Positions 1 through 8,943 of a stretch of 64,000 nucleotides of DNA are shown in pieces. This DNA comes from Acidimicrobiaceae bacterium (lineage in GTDB: Bacteria; Actinomycetota; Acidimicrobiia; Acidimicrobiales; RAAP-2). The stretch's first letter is position 1, and every line of letters begins with the position of its first letter. Made by a program: the position numbers and the translations under genes. The DNA is taken from assembly GCA_003155135.1 (NCBI GenBank), contig PMFN01000030.1, forward strand, positions 86,476-150,475, in the 5' to 3' direction. The notes beneath the pieces are model-generated. The model was not told the DNA's origin. It saw only the letters and a program-made list of their open reading frames with translations, and made no database searches.

Positions 1-1443
1 GTGGCCATCATCTCGAGCCTCGGCGCGCCGCTGATCCCGACGATCGCCGCCCAGGACCATGTCTCGCTCAGCACGGCGCAGTGGCTGCTCACCGCGGCTC
101 TGCTCACCGGCGCCCTGGTGACGCCCGTGCTCGGTCGGCTCGCCGACGGGACCCACCAGCGCGACGTCATCGTGCTCGCGCTCGGCGTGGTCGTACTGGG
201 CTCGGTGCTCGCCGCCGTCTCGAACTCGTTCGTGCTCCTCGTTGTCGGCCGCGGCCTCCAGGGGGTGGGCCTCGGCCTCCTGCCGGTGACGATGGCCATC
301 GCCCGCAGCCACCTGCCGACCGAGAAGGCGGCTCGCACCATCGCCACGCTCTCGATCACCACCGCCATCGGGATCGGACTCGGGTACCCGATCACGAGCG
401 CCATCACCGAGCTGTTCAACTACCACGCCGCCTTCTGGTTCGGCGCGTTCGCCACCGCCTGCGCGCTCGCCCTCGTGGCCTTGGTGGTGCCCCCGAACCC
501 CGGGGCGCACGACCGTCGGTTCGACGTGATCGGCGTGGTCAACCTGAGCCTGGTGGTGATCGGCCTCTCGGTCATCCTGAGCGAGGCCGGCGGCTGGGGC
601 TGGACCTCGCTGCGGGTCCTGGCCATCGGGGCGGTGTGCATCGTGCTCCTGGCGCTGTGGATCCCCCACGAGCTGCGCGCCGAGGAGCCGCTGGTCGACC
701 TGCGCCAGGTGAAGAACCGCTCCGTGCTCATGGCCGACGTGGCGGGCTTTCTCATCTGCGTGTCGATGTACCTGTTTCTGCCCGTGCTGGTCGAGTTCGT
801 CCAGATCCCGGCGGTCTCGGGCTACGGCTTCGGTGCCTCGGTGGTCGTGGCGGGGTTCATGCTCGTCCCGCTCTCGGTCGGCACCTTCGTCTCGAGCCGC
901 TTCCTCCCCGCCTTCTCGCACCGCTTCGGCACGCGCCCGATGATCCCGCTTGGCTCGCTCGTGTTCGCCGCTGCCATGTTGTTCTTCGCCCTCGACCACA
1001 CCTCGATCTGGCAGGCCTTCCTGGCGGTCGGGATGGCCGGCATCGGCATGGGGTTCACGTTCGCGGCGATGCCGGGCTTCATCGTCCGCGCCGTCCCGCC
1101 GCACGAGACCGGCAGCGCGACGGGCTTCTACCAGGTGCTCCGCAGCATCGGCTTGTCCGTCGGCAGCGCGCTCAGCGCCGCGGTGCTCTCGGTGTTCACC
1201 CACAAGGGCAATACCCTGCCCGAGGCCCGGGGGTTCGAAGTGGCGCTGCTGATTGGCGTGGGGCTGTGCGTGCTCACCGCCGTGCTCAGCTACGTGATCC
1301 CCGGGCGCGTCAGCACCGGGCGCGCGCTCAGCGCGCACGAGACCGAAGAGGTCGACGAGCTCATGGAGGAGAACGCGGAGCTCGGCGGTGTCATGCTCGG
1401 AGAGGAAGCCCTCTCGGAGGCGACCGAGGCGGGCGCACGGTGA
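1..1443 (+). CDS. MFS efflux transporter, DHA2-like (5' end cut by window edge)
   Basis: This encodes a polytopic proton-driven efflux transporter of the major facilitator superfamily. The 480 visible residues carry about 13 hydrophobic segments. The text after the first helix, STAQWLLTAALLTGALVTPV followed by GRLADGTHQRD, is the MFS loop 2-3 signature region, and VVGRGLQGVGLGLLP matches the antiporter motif region of drug:H+ antiporters. The first residues (GAPLIPTIA) correspond to the second half of helix 1, so the true start probably lies upstream of position 1. The C-terminus is acidic and cytoplasmic. The stop overlaps the start of a TetR regulator, which suggests a self-regulated drug-efflux operon. 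The substrate is unknown. Confidence 0.88.
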   Translation: MAIISSLGAPLIPTIAAQDHVSLSTAQWLLTAALLTGALVTPVLGRLADGTHQRDVIVLALGVVVLGSVLAAVSNSFVLLVVGRGLQGVGLGLLPVTMAIARSHLPTEKAARTIATLSITTAIGIGLGYPITSAITELFNYHAAFWFGAFATACALALVALVVPPNPGAHDRRFDVIGVVNLSLVVIGLSVILSEAGGWGWTSLRVLAIGAVCIVLLALWIPHELRAEEPLVDLRQVKNRSVLMADVAGFLICVSMYLFLPVLVEFVQIPAVSGYGFGASVVVAGFMLVPLSVGTFVSSRFLPAFSHRFGTRPMIPLGSLVFAAAMLFFALDHTSIWQAFLAVGMAGIGMGFTFAAMPGFIVRAVPPHETGSATGFYQVLRSIGLSVGSALSAAVLSVFTHKGNTLPEARGFEVALLIGVGLCVLTAVLSYVIPGRVSTGRALSAHETEEVDELMEENAELGGVMLGEEALSEATEAGAR

Positions 1444-2048
1444 GCGGGACCATGACCGATCCCGCGTCGCAACCCGGGGCCCACGCCCCCCGGCCCCGGA
1501 ACGCGGCGGCCAGCCGACAGGCACTGCTCGACGCCGCCCAGGGCCTGTTCAGCCAGAAGGGCTTCGAGGCGACAACGGTGCGAGAGATCGGCGAGGCCGC
1601 CAGCGTCGACCCCGCACTGATCGCCCGCTACTTCGGGTCGAAGGCCGAGCTGTACATCGCGGCAGTCGCCGTCGAGGGGGCGAGCGAGCGCCCGCAGCGC
1701 TACGAACGGCCCGCCCAGATCGCCGAGGTGATGATGGCGCGCATGGACGCCGGTGGGCCCGGCCCCATCCTCCAGGCGGTGCTGCGCTCGGACACGACCA
1801 AAGAGATCCGCGACGCCGCGAAGGCGCACCTCGTCCGCCGGATGGTCCAGCCGTTGGAAGAGGACATGGACACCGCTGGCGTCGACCGCGCCCGCCTGCG
1901 GGCCGAGACGGCGGTCGCCGCCGTCCTCGGCGTGGCCCTCGGCCGCTCGCTCGGCTGGTTCAGCGAACTCGGCGGGGTGGACCGCCATGAGCTCGTCGCC
2001 CTGCTCGACGAGAGCCTCGACGCCCTGGTCCCTCCGGCTCTCGACTGA
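1440..2048 (+). CDS. TetR/AcrR family transcriptional regulator
   Basis: This is a helix-turn-helix repressor of about 202 residues. The N-terminal domain has the family pattern: SRQALLDAAQGLFSQKGFEA, then TTVREIGEAASVDPALIARYFGSKAELY, the HTH that contacts the operator. The C-terminal half is an all-helical ligand domain. The GTG at 1440 overlaps the upstream TGA (GTGA); an ATG at 1452 is the alternative start. Coupling to the transporter suggests it represses that efflux gene and responds to a transported compound (inference). Confidence 0.88.
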   Translation: MSGTMTDPASQPGAHAPRPRNAAASRQALLDAAQGLFSQKGFEATTVREIGEAASVDPALIARYFGSKAELYIAAVAVEGASERPQRYERPAQIAEVMMARMDAGGPGPILQAVLRSDTTKEIRDAAKAHLVRRMVQPLEEDMDTAGVDRARLRAETAVAAVLGVALGRSLGWFSELGGVDRHELVALLDESLDALVPPALD

Positions 2049-2072
2049 GCGGGCCGCCACAGCACCCCGGCC

Positions 2073-3716
2073 TCACTCCCCTTGGAGGTCGCGGCGCGCG
2101 AAGGCCGCGCCCCCGGCGAGCGCCGCCACCAGCCCGAGGAGCACCATGGCGAGTGCGCTCGTCCAGTCCGGGGCGACGGCCGGCGCGGCGGTCATCTGGT
2201 GGAAGATCGAGGTGTCGAGCACGAAGTGGTTGAGGCCGAGGGACCCGCCGATCAGCTCGACCAGGAGCGACCAGGCGACGAGGCCGTAGGCGGCGGGGGT
2301 GGCCGCCCGCGGCCACGCGCCGAAGACCAGCGTGCCGAGGCCGAGCAGGCACAGGGCCGGGGGGACGATGTTGGCGCCCGCCTGCAGCAGGCCCGAGAAG
2401 GGGACCCCGGCGTGCTGGCTGGCAGCGCCCGCCCAGGCGAACAGCCCGACGCCGACCCCGAGGGCGGCCAGTGCCACCACCGCCACGAGAAGCCTCCCGG
2501 CGAGCCACGCCGGGCGCGCCACGCGCCGGACCACGAGGTTGTCCAGGTGGCCGTCGGCCTCCTCCGAGCGCATGGCGCTGACCTGTCCGGCACCCACGAG
2601 GGCCAGGAGCACCGCGGTCATCAAGAAGACGACGCCGAGGTAGGTCTGCGCACCCGCCCCGGGTATGCCGAGGCGCGCGATGGCCTTCGCCATGGCCGCC
2701 GACGCCGTGAGCGCCTGGCCCCCTGACTTGGCCACCAGGCCGAGCAGGAGCGCGTACGCGCACAGACCGAGTACCCAGCCACTGAGCACCGGGAGCGACA
2801 GCCGGACCGAAAGCCCCACCTGGCCCGAGAGCAAGGTGGTGCGGGGGCGGCGGTGCGAACGCTCTGCGAGCACACCGGATCCGAGGTCACGGCGCCCCGC
2901 CAGGGCGATCGCCGCTCCGCCGAGCGCGACGCACAGCGCGGCGACGGGCACGAGCACCCACGGCCTCGGGTGCGTGAGCGGTTGGAGCTCCTCGACCCAG
3001 CCGAGCGGGGTGGCCCACCGCAGCCACTCGAGGCCCGTCCCCGAGTCCGCCACCATGCGCAGGGCGTAGCCGACCCCGAGGATGCCGGCCGCGTACGCGC
3101 TCGCGCGCCGCCGGGTACCGAACAGCTGGCTGGTGAGCACGCCGACGCAGAGGAACAGGGCGGGACTGGCCGTCACGCACAGTGCGAAGAAGAGCGCACC
3201 GCCGGCACCGATGCCGACATCGTGGGACCGCCCGACCAGCACCACGAAGGCGGCGAGCACCACGAAGAAGGCACCGAGCCCCGCCGCGAGCCCACCGAGG
3301 GCCTGCGCGCAGGCGCCGCGCCGAGTGGTGCGACCGGCGAGCAGCAGCTCCCAGCGTCCGGCATCCTCCTCAGCGCGCACGAGCCGCGTGGCGGTGAGCA
3401 GCCCGAAGACCGCACCCATGACGGACAGCACCATGAGGCACTTCCATGCGGTGAACCCGGCGACCGTCTGGATCTCGTGGGCCGGCCCGTTGAGGGCACT
3501 GATCCCCGCGTTCGTCCCGAAGAGCCCGGCGAGACGCTCTCGCGAGGCCGGGGTCTTGTAGCTCGAGGCGTACGTGAGCGCCTGGGCCGCCACGTAGAGA
3601 CCGAACACGCACCCCCACAGCGCCCCTGAGCGCACGGCGCGCCGGGCAGTCTCACCGGCGACGACGAAGCGGGCGCGCGGGACCGCCCTCGGCCCGAGCG
3701 TGACCTCAGCGAGCAC
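2073..3716 (-). CDS. ABC-2 type exporter permease
   Basis: This membrane protein of 547 residues has about twelve hydrophobic helices, arranged as two six-helix halves, as in large actinobacterial ABC-2 exporter permeases of the polyketide/polyether type. Soluble loops contain EEDAGRWELLLAGRTTRR and a second copy, EEADGHLDNLVVRRVARP, a repeated loop typical of this family. Its GTG start overlaps the end of the upstream ATPase gene by 11 bp, so the two are translationally coupled and form one transporter. The cargo cannot be told from sequence. Confidence 0.88.
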   Translation of the reverse strand: MLAEVTLGPRAVPRARFVVAGETARRAVRSGALWGCVFGLYVAAQALTYASSYKTPASRERLAGLFGTNAGISALNGPAHEIQTVAGFTAWKCLMVLSVMGAVFGLLTATRLVRAEEDAGRWELLLAGRTTRRGACAQALGGLAAGLGAFFVVLAAFVVLVGRSHDVGIGAGGALFFALCVTASPALFLCVGVLTSQLFGTRRRASAYAAGILGVGYALRMVADSGTGLEWLRWATPLGWVEELQPLTHPRPWVLVPVAALCVALGGAAIALAGRRDLGSGVLAERSHRRPRTTLLSGQVGLSVRLSLPVLSGWVLGLCAYALLLGLVAKSGGQALTASAAMAKAIARLGIPGAGAQTYLGVVFLMTAVLLALVGAGQVSAMRSEEADGHLDNLVVRRVARPAWLAGRLLVAVVALAALGVGVGLFAWAGAASQHAGVPFSGLLQAGANIVPPALCLLGLGTLVFGAWPRAATPAAYGLVAWSLLVELIGGSLGLNHFVLDTSIFHQMTAAPAVAPDWTSALAMVLLGLVAALAGGAAFARRDLQGE

Positions 3717-4623
3717 CGCTGACCACGTGACCCTCCGCGTCGGGCGCGCCGTAGTGGGCCAGGAACAGCTCCTCCAAGGAGGGCTCCCTGCTCAGCAGCT
3801 CGTGGACGCCCGAGACGGCCAGGACCTTGAGCAGCGGCTCGACGCCGCCGTGCACTTGGCAGCGCACGACGTTCCCCGCCACCTCGACCGAGGTGACGCC
3901 AGGGACGGCCGACAGGTCCGGCACCGAGCCGTCGAATGTCGCCTCGACCGTGAGAGCGCTCAGGTGGCGCATCTCGGCCAGGGTCCCCATCTCGACCAGG
4001 ACGCCGTTGCGCAGGATGCCGACACGGTCGCACAGCGCTTCGACCTCGCTCAGGATGTGCGACGAGAGAAAGACGGTCTGGCCACGCTGGTGGGCCTCGT
4101 TGATGCAGACACGGAAGGCCTGCTCCATGAGGGGATCGAGCCCGGCGGTCGGCTCGTCGAGGACGAGCAGGTCGGGCCTGGTCATGAGGGCGGCGATGAG
4201 CTGGAGCTTCTGGCGGTTGCCCTTCGAGTAGGCCCGGACCTTCTTGGCCGTGTCGAGGTCGAAGCGGGCGATGAGCTCGTCCCGGTAGGCGTCGTCGACC
4301 TGGCCCTGGACGCGGCCGAGCAGGTGGAGGGTCTCGGTCCCGGTGAGCGATGGCCACAGGTTGGCCTCACCGGCGACGTAGGCGAGCCGGGCGTGCGCCG
4401 CCACGCTCTGGCGCTGGGCGTCGAGGCCGAAGATCTCGGCGCGCCCGTGGGTCGGACGGATCAGGCCGAGGAGCAGGCGGATGGTTGTTGTCTTCCCGGC
4501 GCCGTTGGGCCCGAGGAAGCCGACCACTTCGCCCTGACCGACCTCGAGGTCGAGATCGGTCAGGGCGTCAAGTGTCGCGTAACGCTTGGAGAGCTGCTCT
4601 GTCTTGATGGCGGGCGTCGCCAT
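3706..4623 (-). CDS. ABC transporter ATP-binding protein
   Basis: This is the ATPase subunit of a two-gene exporter, 305 residues. The Walker A motif is GPNGAGKTTT near residue 40. The signature region reads YSKGNRQKLQLIAAL, followed by Walker B LLVLDEPTAGLDP and the switch histidine in SSHILSE. The C-terminal 90 residues form the extra domain usual in drug/lantibiotic-type ATPases. The gene lies directly upstream of its permease and overlaps it by 11 bp. The ATG at 4623 is preceded on the minus strand by GAGGTG as a ribosome site. Confidence 0.93.
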   Translation of the reverse strand: MATPAIKTEQLSKRYATLDALTDLDLEVGQGEVVGFLGPNGAGKTTTIRLLLGLIRPTHGRAEIFGLDAQRQSVAAHARLAYVAGEANLWPSLTGTETLHLLGRVQGQVDDAYRDELIARFDLDTAKKVRAYSKGNRQKLQLIAALMTRPDLLVLDEPTAGLDPLMEQAFRVCINEAHQRGQTVFLSSHILSEVEALCDRVGILRNGVLVEMGTLAEMRHLSALTVEATFDGSVPDLSAVPGVTSVEVAGNVVRCQVHGGVEPLLKVLAVSGVHELLSREPSLEELFLAHYGAPDAEGHVVSGAR

Positions 4624-4706
4624 GCATCACCTCGCCCCCACGAAGGCCGCGGTCTGCCCGCGCCGGAAGGGCCGACTGTCACAAGGAGTCGGGCTCCCCA
4701 GGGGGA

Positions 4707-5099
4707 TCAGCTGAGCAGCTTCGCCTTCTGTGCGTCGAACTCGGTCTGGGAGAGGACACCCTTCTCCTTCAGATCCGACAGCTGGGCGAGCTGGGACGCG
4801 GTGTCGGTGGTGCCGGCGGCCTGTTTGATGTACTGGTCCATCGCCTGCTGCTGCGACTGGGCGGCCTCGGCGGCACGCTCGTGCATCTTGCCGCCACGGG
4901 CGATCAGGTAGATCAAGATGCCGAGGAACGGCAGGATGATCACGAAGATCACCCAGAGGGCCTTGGCCCCACCACCCATGTCACGGCTGCGGAAGATGTC
5001 CGTGAAGATGATGATGAGCAGCCAGAACCAGATGATGAAGACGAAGAACCCGAGCATCGTCCCGAACAGGTCGAGCAGTGGGTAGGTGTACGCCAGCAT
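4707..5099 (-). CDS. Small membrane protein with PLDc_N and SHOCT domains
   Basis: This protein has 130 residues. Residues about 8-30 and 47-68 are membrane helices of the PLDc_N type (phospholipase D nuclease N-terminal, a membrane anchor domain), with FTDIFRSRDMGG between them. The C-terminus, LAQLSDLKEKGVLSQTEFDAQKAKLLS, is a SHOCT motif, a short oligomerisation element. AAGGAGG lies just upstream of the ATG. Such proteins are widespread in actinobacteria and their function is unknown; an envelope-associated scaffold role is only a guess. Confidence 0.85.
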   Translation of the reverse strand: MLAYTYPLLDLFGTMLGFFVFIIWFWLLIIIFTDIFRSRDMGGGAKALWVIFVIILPFLGILIYLIARGGKMHERAAEAAQSQQQAMDQYIKQAAGTTDTASQLAQLSDLKEKGVLSQTEFDAQKAKLLS

Positions 5100-5219
5100 G
5101 TTTCCTCCTTGGGGCCGGCCCAGTGGCTGTGGATCCCGGGCCGACGGTCGTCCTTACGAGCGCCACCGTAACCGAGAAGTGCACGGCGATCACTGATGGG
5201 GAGCGACCGCTCCCGCTCC

Positions 5220-7322
5220 CTAACCCACCCGGTAGAGCGTGCCCCCAGAGGTGGAGCCGGCATAGGCGGAGGAGGGCACGACGGTGCCGTGCGCCTCGAC
5301 CCAGCTGAGTACCGCGCTGACGGTGCCCCCCTGCCCACCCGGACCCCCTCCACCGTTGCCCGAGACGAGGACGTAGTGGACCTTGCCTTCGGCCACGAGG
5401 TCCTTGAACTGCGCGAGGGTCGGCGACGGGTCCGAGCCGGAGAAGCCGCCCATGGCCATGACGGCGCGGCCGGTGTCCAAGATGTAGGGGGCAGCGGTCT
5501 GTGAGCCCTGGACGGCGAGGAGGTACTCCGCCGAGCCCTGGTGCGCCTCGAGGTAGGCCACGAGTGAGGCGCTGACGGTCTGGCCGCCACCGCCACCGCC
5601 ACCGCCACCGCCGGCTCCGAGCGTGCGGCCGGCACCGGCGGGAGCGCCCTGGCTTGTGCCAACTTTGCCACCGAGCCCGGAGTGGGCGAGGCCGGCAGGC
5701 GGGGTATGCCCTCCGCTCGTGGCACCCGTGGGTGCGCCACCGCCGGCGACGCCGGTGGGACCCGCACCATGTGCCGCCCCGCCCGGGCCACCTTGGCCCG
5801 AAGCGCTCGGGCCGGCGGTGATGCCCCCACCGCTGTAGGCGGTGTTGACGGTCGTGACGGAGTACGCACTCGGTCCGGCCAAGAGCGCGGCCGCCCCCAG
5901 CGCCGCGGCGAGAGCGATGGACGCCTTCCAGCGCAGCACGTCGAAGAGCGCGAGCAGGAGGCCGAGTGCCGCGAGCGACCCGGCGGTGAGCACGGCGGGG
6001 GCGAGCCACGTGTCGTAGCCCGGGACCCGGTCGAGGACGACCGCCGACCAGATGGCACACCCGAGCACCGCAGCGGGGAGCACCGGCGCCCAGCGGCGCG
6101 AGCCGCGGCCGAGCCGCCACAGGACGACCGCCCCCGCCCCGGCGAGGGCCCCGACCCCGGGCGCCATGACGACGGTGTAGTACGGGTGGAAGATCCCCTT
6201 GGCGTGCGAGAAGACCACGAAGAAGGTGCCGGCCCACGCGCCCCACAAGAGCCAGCCGGCCCGCCGCAGGCTGGTACGCGGCTCACGCCTCGTTGCCCAG
6301 AGCCCCCCCACCAGCCCTACCGCGGCGAGTGGCAGCAGCCACGAGATCTCGCCAGCGAGCAGGCTGTTGAACATTCGCAACCAGCTCGGGTCGCCAGCGA
6401 AGCCCGCCCCGATCCCGCCGCCCGATCCGGAGCCGAAGATCCTGGAGAACCCGTTGTAGCCGAAGATGAGGTTCAGCTCGGAGTTGTCGGTGCTCCCGCC
6501 GATGTACGGGCGCGACGAGGCCGGCCACAACTCGACGATGGCCACCCACCACGCACTGGCGGCGAGCACGGCGAGCCCGAACCAGGCCATCTGGACGATC
6601 CGTCGCCCGATCCCGGGCTTGGCGCACCAGAGGTACACGAGGGCGAAGGCGGGCAGCACCATGAAAGCCTCGAGTGTCTTGTCGAGGAACGCGAAGCCGA
6701 CCAGGGCACCCGAGAGCACCAGGCGGCTCGTCCGAGCGGTGTCGAGTGCGGACCACAACGCCCAGGCGGCGAGCAGCAGCAGCAGGGTCAACAACGCGTC
6801 GGGGTTGTTGTAGCGGAACATCAACGTGGCGGCCGGCGTGACGGCGAAGGCCAGTGACGCCAGCACGGCGGCCAGCTCTCCCCACCAGCGGCGCACGAGG
6901 TGGTAGACGACCATCACCGACGCCACGCCGGCGATGGCCTCGGGCAGGAGGATGCTCCAGCTGCTCAGCCCGAAGAGCTTGGCCGAGAGCTCCTGGAGCC
7001 AGAGTGCGGCGGGCGGCTTGTCGACGGTGATGAAGCTGGCGCGGTCGATGGAGCCGAAGAACGCCGCCTTCCAGCTCTCCGTCCCGCTCTTCACGGCGGC
7101 GGTGTAGAAGCTGTTCGCCATCCCGTTGCGCGAGAGGTCCCAGGTGTACAGCACCGCGGCGAGGACGACGATCGAGATGCGGGCGGGGACTGACCATCTC
7201 GGACGGCCGGTGCGCTCGGCCCACGTGCGCAGGCGCCCGCCGCCGGTGGTCTGCGGCGGTTCGGGCTCGGGGGCGGCGTCGGCCGCCATCGGGTCGGTGC
7301 GGGGTGAGGCGGTCAGCGTCAT
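5220..7322 (-). CDS. GT39/PMT-type membrane glycosyltransferase (mannosyltransferase-like)
   Basis: This is a GT-C fold glycosyltransferase of about 700 residues that would use a polyprenyl-phosphate sugar donor on the outer face of the membrane. After helix 1 comes the LSRNGMANSFYTAAVKSG loop and then ITVDKPPAALWLQ, the conserved DKPP region of the PMT_2 family. About 12 transmembrane segments follow, and then an extracytoplasmic C-terminal domain joined by a Gly-rich linker. The ATG at 7322 was chosen; a GTG at 7382 would add 20 unconserved residues. The acceptor is unknown. The gene lies alone and points away from the DUF2252 gene. Confidence 0.85.
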   Translation of the reverse strand: MTLTASPRTDPMAADAAPEPEPPQTTGGGRLRTWAERTGRPRWSVPARISIVVLAAVLYTWDLSRNGMANSFYTAAVKSGTESWKAAFFGSIDRASFITVDKPPAALWLQELSAKLFGLSSWSILLPEAIAGVASVMVVYHLVRRWWGELAAVLASLAFAVTPAATLMFRYNNPDALLTLLLLLAAWALWSALDTARTSRLVLSGALVGFAFLDKTLEAFMVLPAFALVYLWCAKPGIGRRIVQMAWFGLAVLAASAWWVAIVELWPASSRPYIGGSTDNSELNLIFGYNGFSRIFGSGSGGGIGAGFAGDPSWLRMFNSLLAGEISWLLPLAAVGLVGGLWATRREPRTSLRRAGWLLWGAWAGTFFVVFSHAKGIFHPYYTVVMAPGVGALAGAGAVVLWRLGRGSRRWAPVLPAAVLGCAIWSAVVLDRVPGYDTWLAPAVLTAGSLAALGLLLALFDVLRWKASIALAAALGAAALLAGPSAYSVTTVNTAYSGGGITAGPSASGQGGPGGAAHGAGPTGVAGGGAPTGATSGGHTPPAGLAHSGLGGKVGTSQGAPAGAGRTLGAGGGGGGGGGGQTVSASLVAYLEAHQGSAEYLLAVQGSQTAAPYILDTGRAVMAMGGFSGSDPSPTLAQFKDLVAEGKVHYVLVSGNGGGGPGGQGGTVSAVLSWVEAHGTVVPSSAYAGSTSGGTLYRVG
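5584..5613. repeat. Hexamer repeat encoding a poly-glycine linker
   Basis: Five units of CCGCCA/CCGCCG follow one another here. On the minus strand they encode an uninterrupted run of glycines between the membrane domain and the C-terminal domain of the glycosyltransferase. The tract is in frame and its length may vary between strains by whole codons. Confidence 0.85.
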
Positions 7323-7451
7323 GGCACCGACCCTGGCGGCCCGGCCTGGGAGCTGGCTGGGGGCGCGCTGCGCACGGACCACGAATCAGGCGGCCACCTA
7401 AGCTGCCGGTCCCGGGACACGGCTGACCCGGCGCGACCAGGAAGGACGTTG

Positions 7452-8807
7452 ATGGAGGGCACCAGGGAGGATCGGGCTTCTGCGGGGCGCGCTCTGCGCA
7501 AGGAGGTGCCGAGAACCGGGCATGCTGCGTGGGACCCCGCCTCGGCGACGCGCGACCCGATCAACGTGCTCGAGGACCAGGGTGCGTCGCGCATCGCTGA
7601 GCTCGTCCCGGTCCGTCACGGCCGCATGGCCTCCTCCCCATTCGCCTTCTTCCGGGGCGCGGCGGCGGTGATGGCACTCGACCTGGCGAGCACCCCGGCC
7701 ACGGGCTTGCGCGTCCAGGCGTGCGGCGATGCCCACGTGAGCAACTTCGGTGAGTTCGCCACGCCCGAGCGCAACATGATGTTCGACATCAACGACTTCG
7801 ACGAGACACTTCCGGGCCCGTGGGAGTGGGACGTGAAGCGACTGTGCGCGAGCCTCCAGGTCGCGGCCCTCCAGAACGGCTTCTCGCCCGAGGAGTGCGA
7901 GCGCATCGTGCTCGGTGCGGCACGCAGCTACCGCGAGCGACTCGCCGGCTATACGAGCATGCGGACGCTCGAGCTCTTCTACGACCGCATCAGCATCAAA
8001 GACGTCATCGCCCACTTCCCACCCGAGTACCGACCTCTCGTGAAGAGGGACGTGAAAAAGGCGCACCGCAAGAACCACCTGCGGGCCGTGGCCAAGCTGA
8101 CCCGGAACCTCGACGGTCGTGTCCGCTTCGTCGAGGACCCGCCGCTCATCGTGCGCCTCGAGAACACCGAGTTCGCCATGGCCGAGGTCATGTCGATGAT
8201 CGACAACTACCGCCTCACCTTGGCCGACGACCGGCGAAGCGTGTTCGACCGCTTCGACCTCGTCGATGTGGCGCGCAAGGTCGTGGGTGTAGGCAGCGTC
8301 GGGACCCATTGCTGGATCGCCCTCCTCGAGGGGCCGAACCACCCGGCCGGCGACCCGCTGGTCCTCCAGGTGAAAGAGGCCCAGGCATCGGTGCTCGAGC
8401 CCTACGTCGGCGAGTCGCCCCTCGAGCACCATGGCCTGCGCGTCGTCTCGGGCCAGCGGCTCACCCAGGCGTCGAGTGACATGTTCCTCGGCTGGAGCGA
8501 GGGGCCGCGGACCGGGCGCCAGTACTACGTACGACAGCTCTGGGACACGAAGGGCCAAGGCGACCCGATGGCGATGGACGTCAACAACCTCGCCCACTAC
8601 GGGTCGCTGTGCGCCTGGGCGCTGGCCCGGGCCCATGCTCGCACCGGTGACGCCGTCGAGATCGCCGGCTACCTCGGCACCTCCGACACGTTCGAACGGG
8701 CGATCGCCGTCTTCTCGGCGCGCTACGCCATCACCAACGAGCGGGACTACCGCTCGCTGCTCGCCGCCATCAAGAGCGGCCGCGTCGAGGCCCGCATGGA
8801 TGCGTAG
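7452..8807 (+). CDS. DUF2252 family protein (copy 1)
   Basis: This 451-residue soluble protein of unknown function belongs to DUF2252, a family with a distant kinase/phosphotransferase-like fold. Landmarks are FFRGAAAVMALDLA, CGDAHVSNFGEFATPERNMM, then NDFDETLPGPWEWDVKRL; the GDAH and DFDE motifs resemble the catalytic loops of aminoglycoside phosphotransferases. ATG 7452 is preceded by GGAAGGA. A second family member lies at 15.8-17.2 kb and shares the same motifs, but the two are clearly diverged. No substrate can be assigned. Confidence 0.87.
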   Translation: MEGTREDRASAGRALRKEVPRTGHAAWDPASATRDPINVLEDQGASRIAELVPVRHGRMASSPFAFFRGAAAVMALDLASTPATGLRVQACGDAHVSNFGEFATPERNMMFDINDFDETLPGPWEWDVKRLCASLQVAALQNGFSPEECERIVLGAARSYRERLAGYTSMRTLELFYDRISIKDVIAHFPPEYRPLVKRDVKKAHRKNHLRAVAKLTRNLDGRVRFVEDPPLIVRLENTEFAMAEVMSMIDNYRLTLADDRRSVFDRFDLVDVARKVVGVGSVGTHCWIALLEGPNHPAGDPLVLQVKEAQASVLEPYVGESPLEHHGLRVVSGQRLTQASSDMFLGWSEGPRTGRQYYVRQLWDTKGQGDPMAMDVNNLAHYGSLCAWALARAHARTGDAVEIAGYLGTSDTFERAIAVFSARYAITNERDYRSLLAAIKSGRVEARMDA

Positions 8808-8943
8808 CAGGTCTCGGTTCGGGGGACCGCAGTCAATGCGGCTGGGCGCACCGGCGCCGGGCTGTCGCCGTGCGCCGCTCGAAGGAGCCGAGAGTCCCGC
8901 TCGGGCGCCGGTCGGGAGCAGCTCGCCGACCCGTCACCCGGAT

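Noticed and set aside
1290..2060. Antisense frame over the TetR gene
   Set aside because: The sense protein is a clear TetR regulator.
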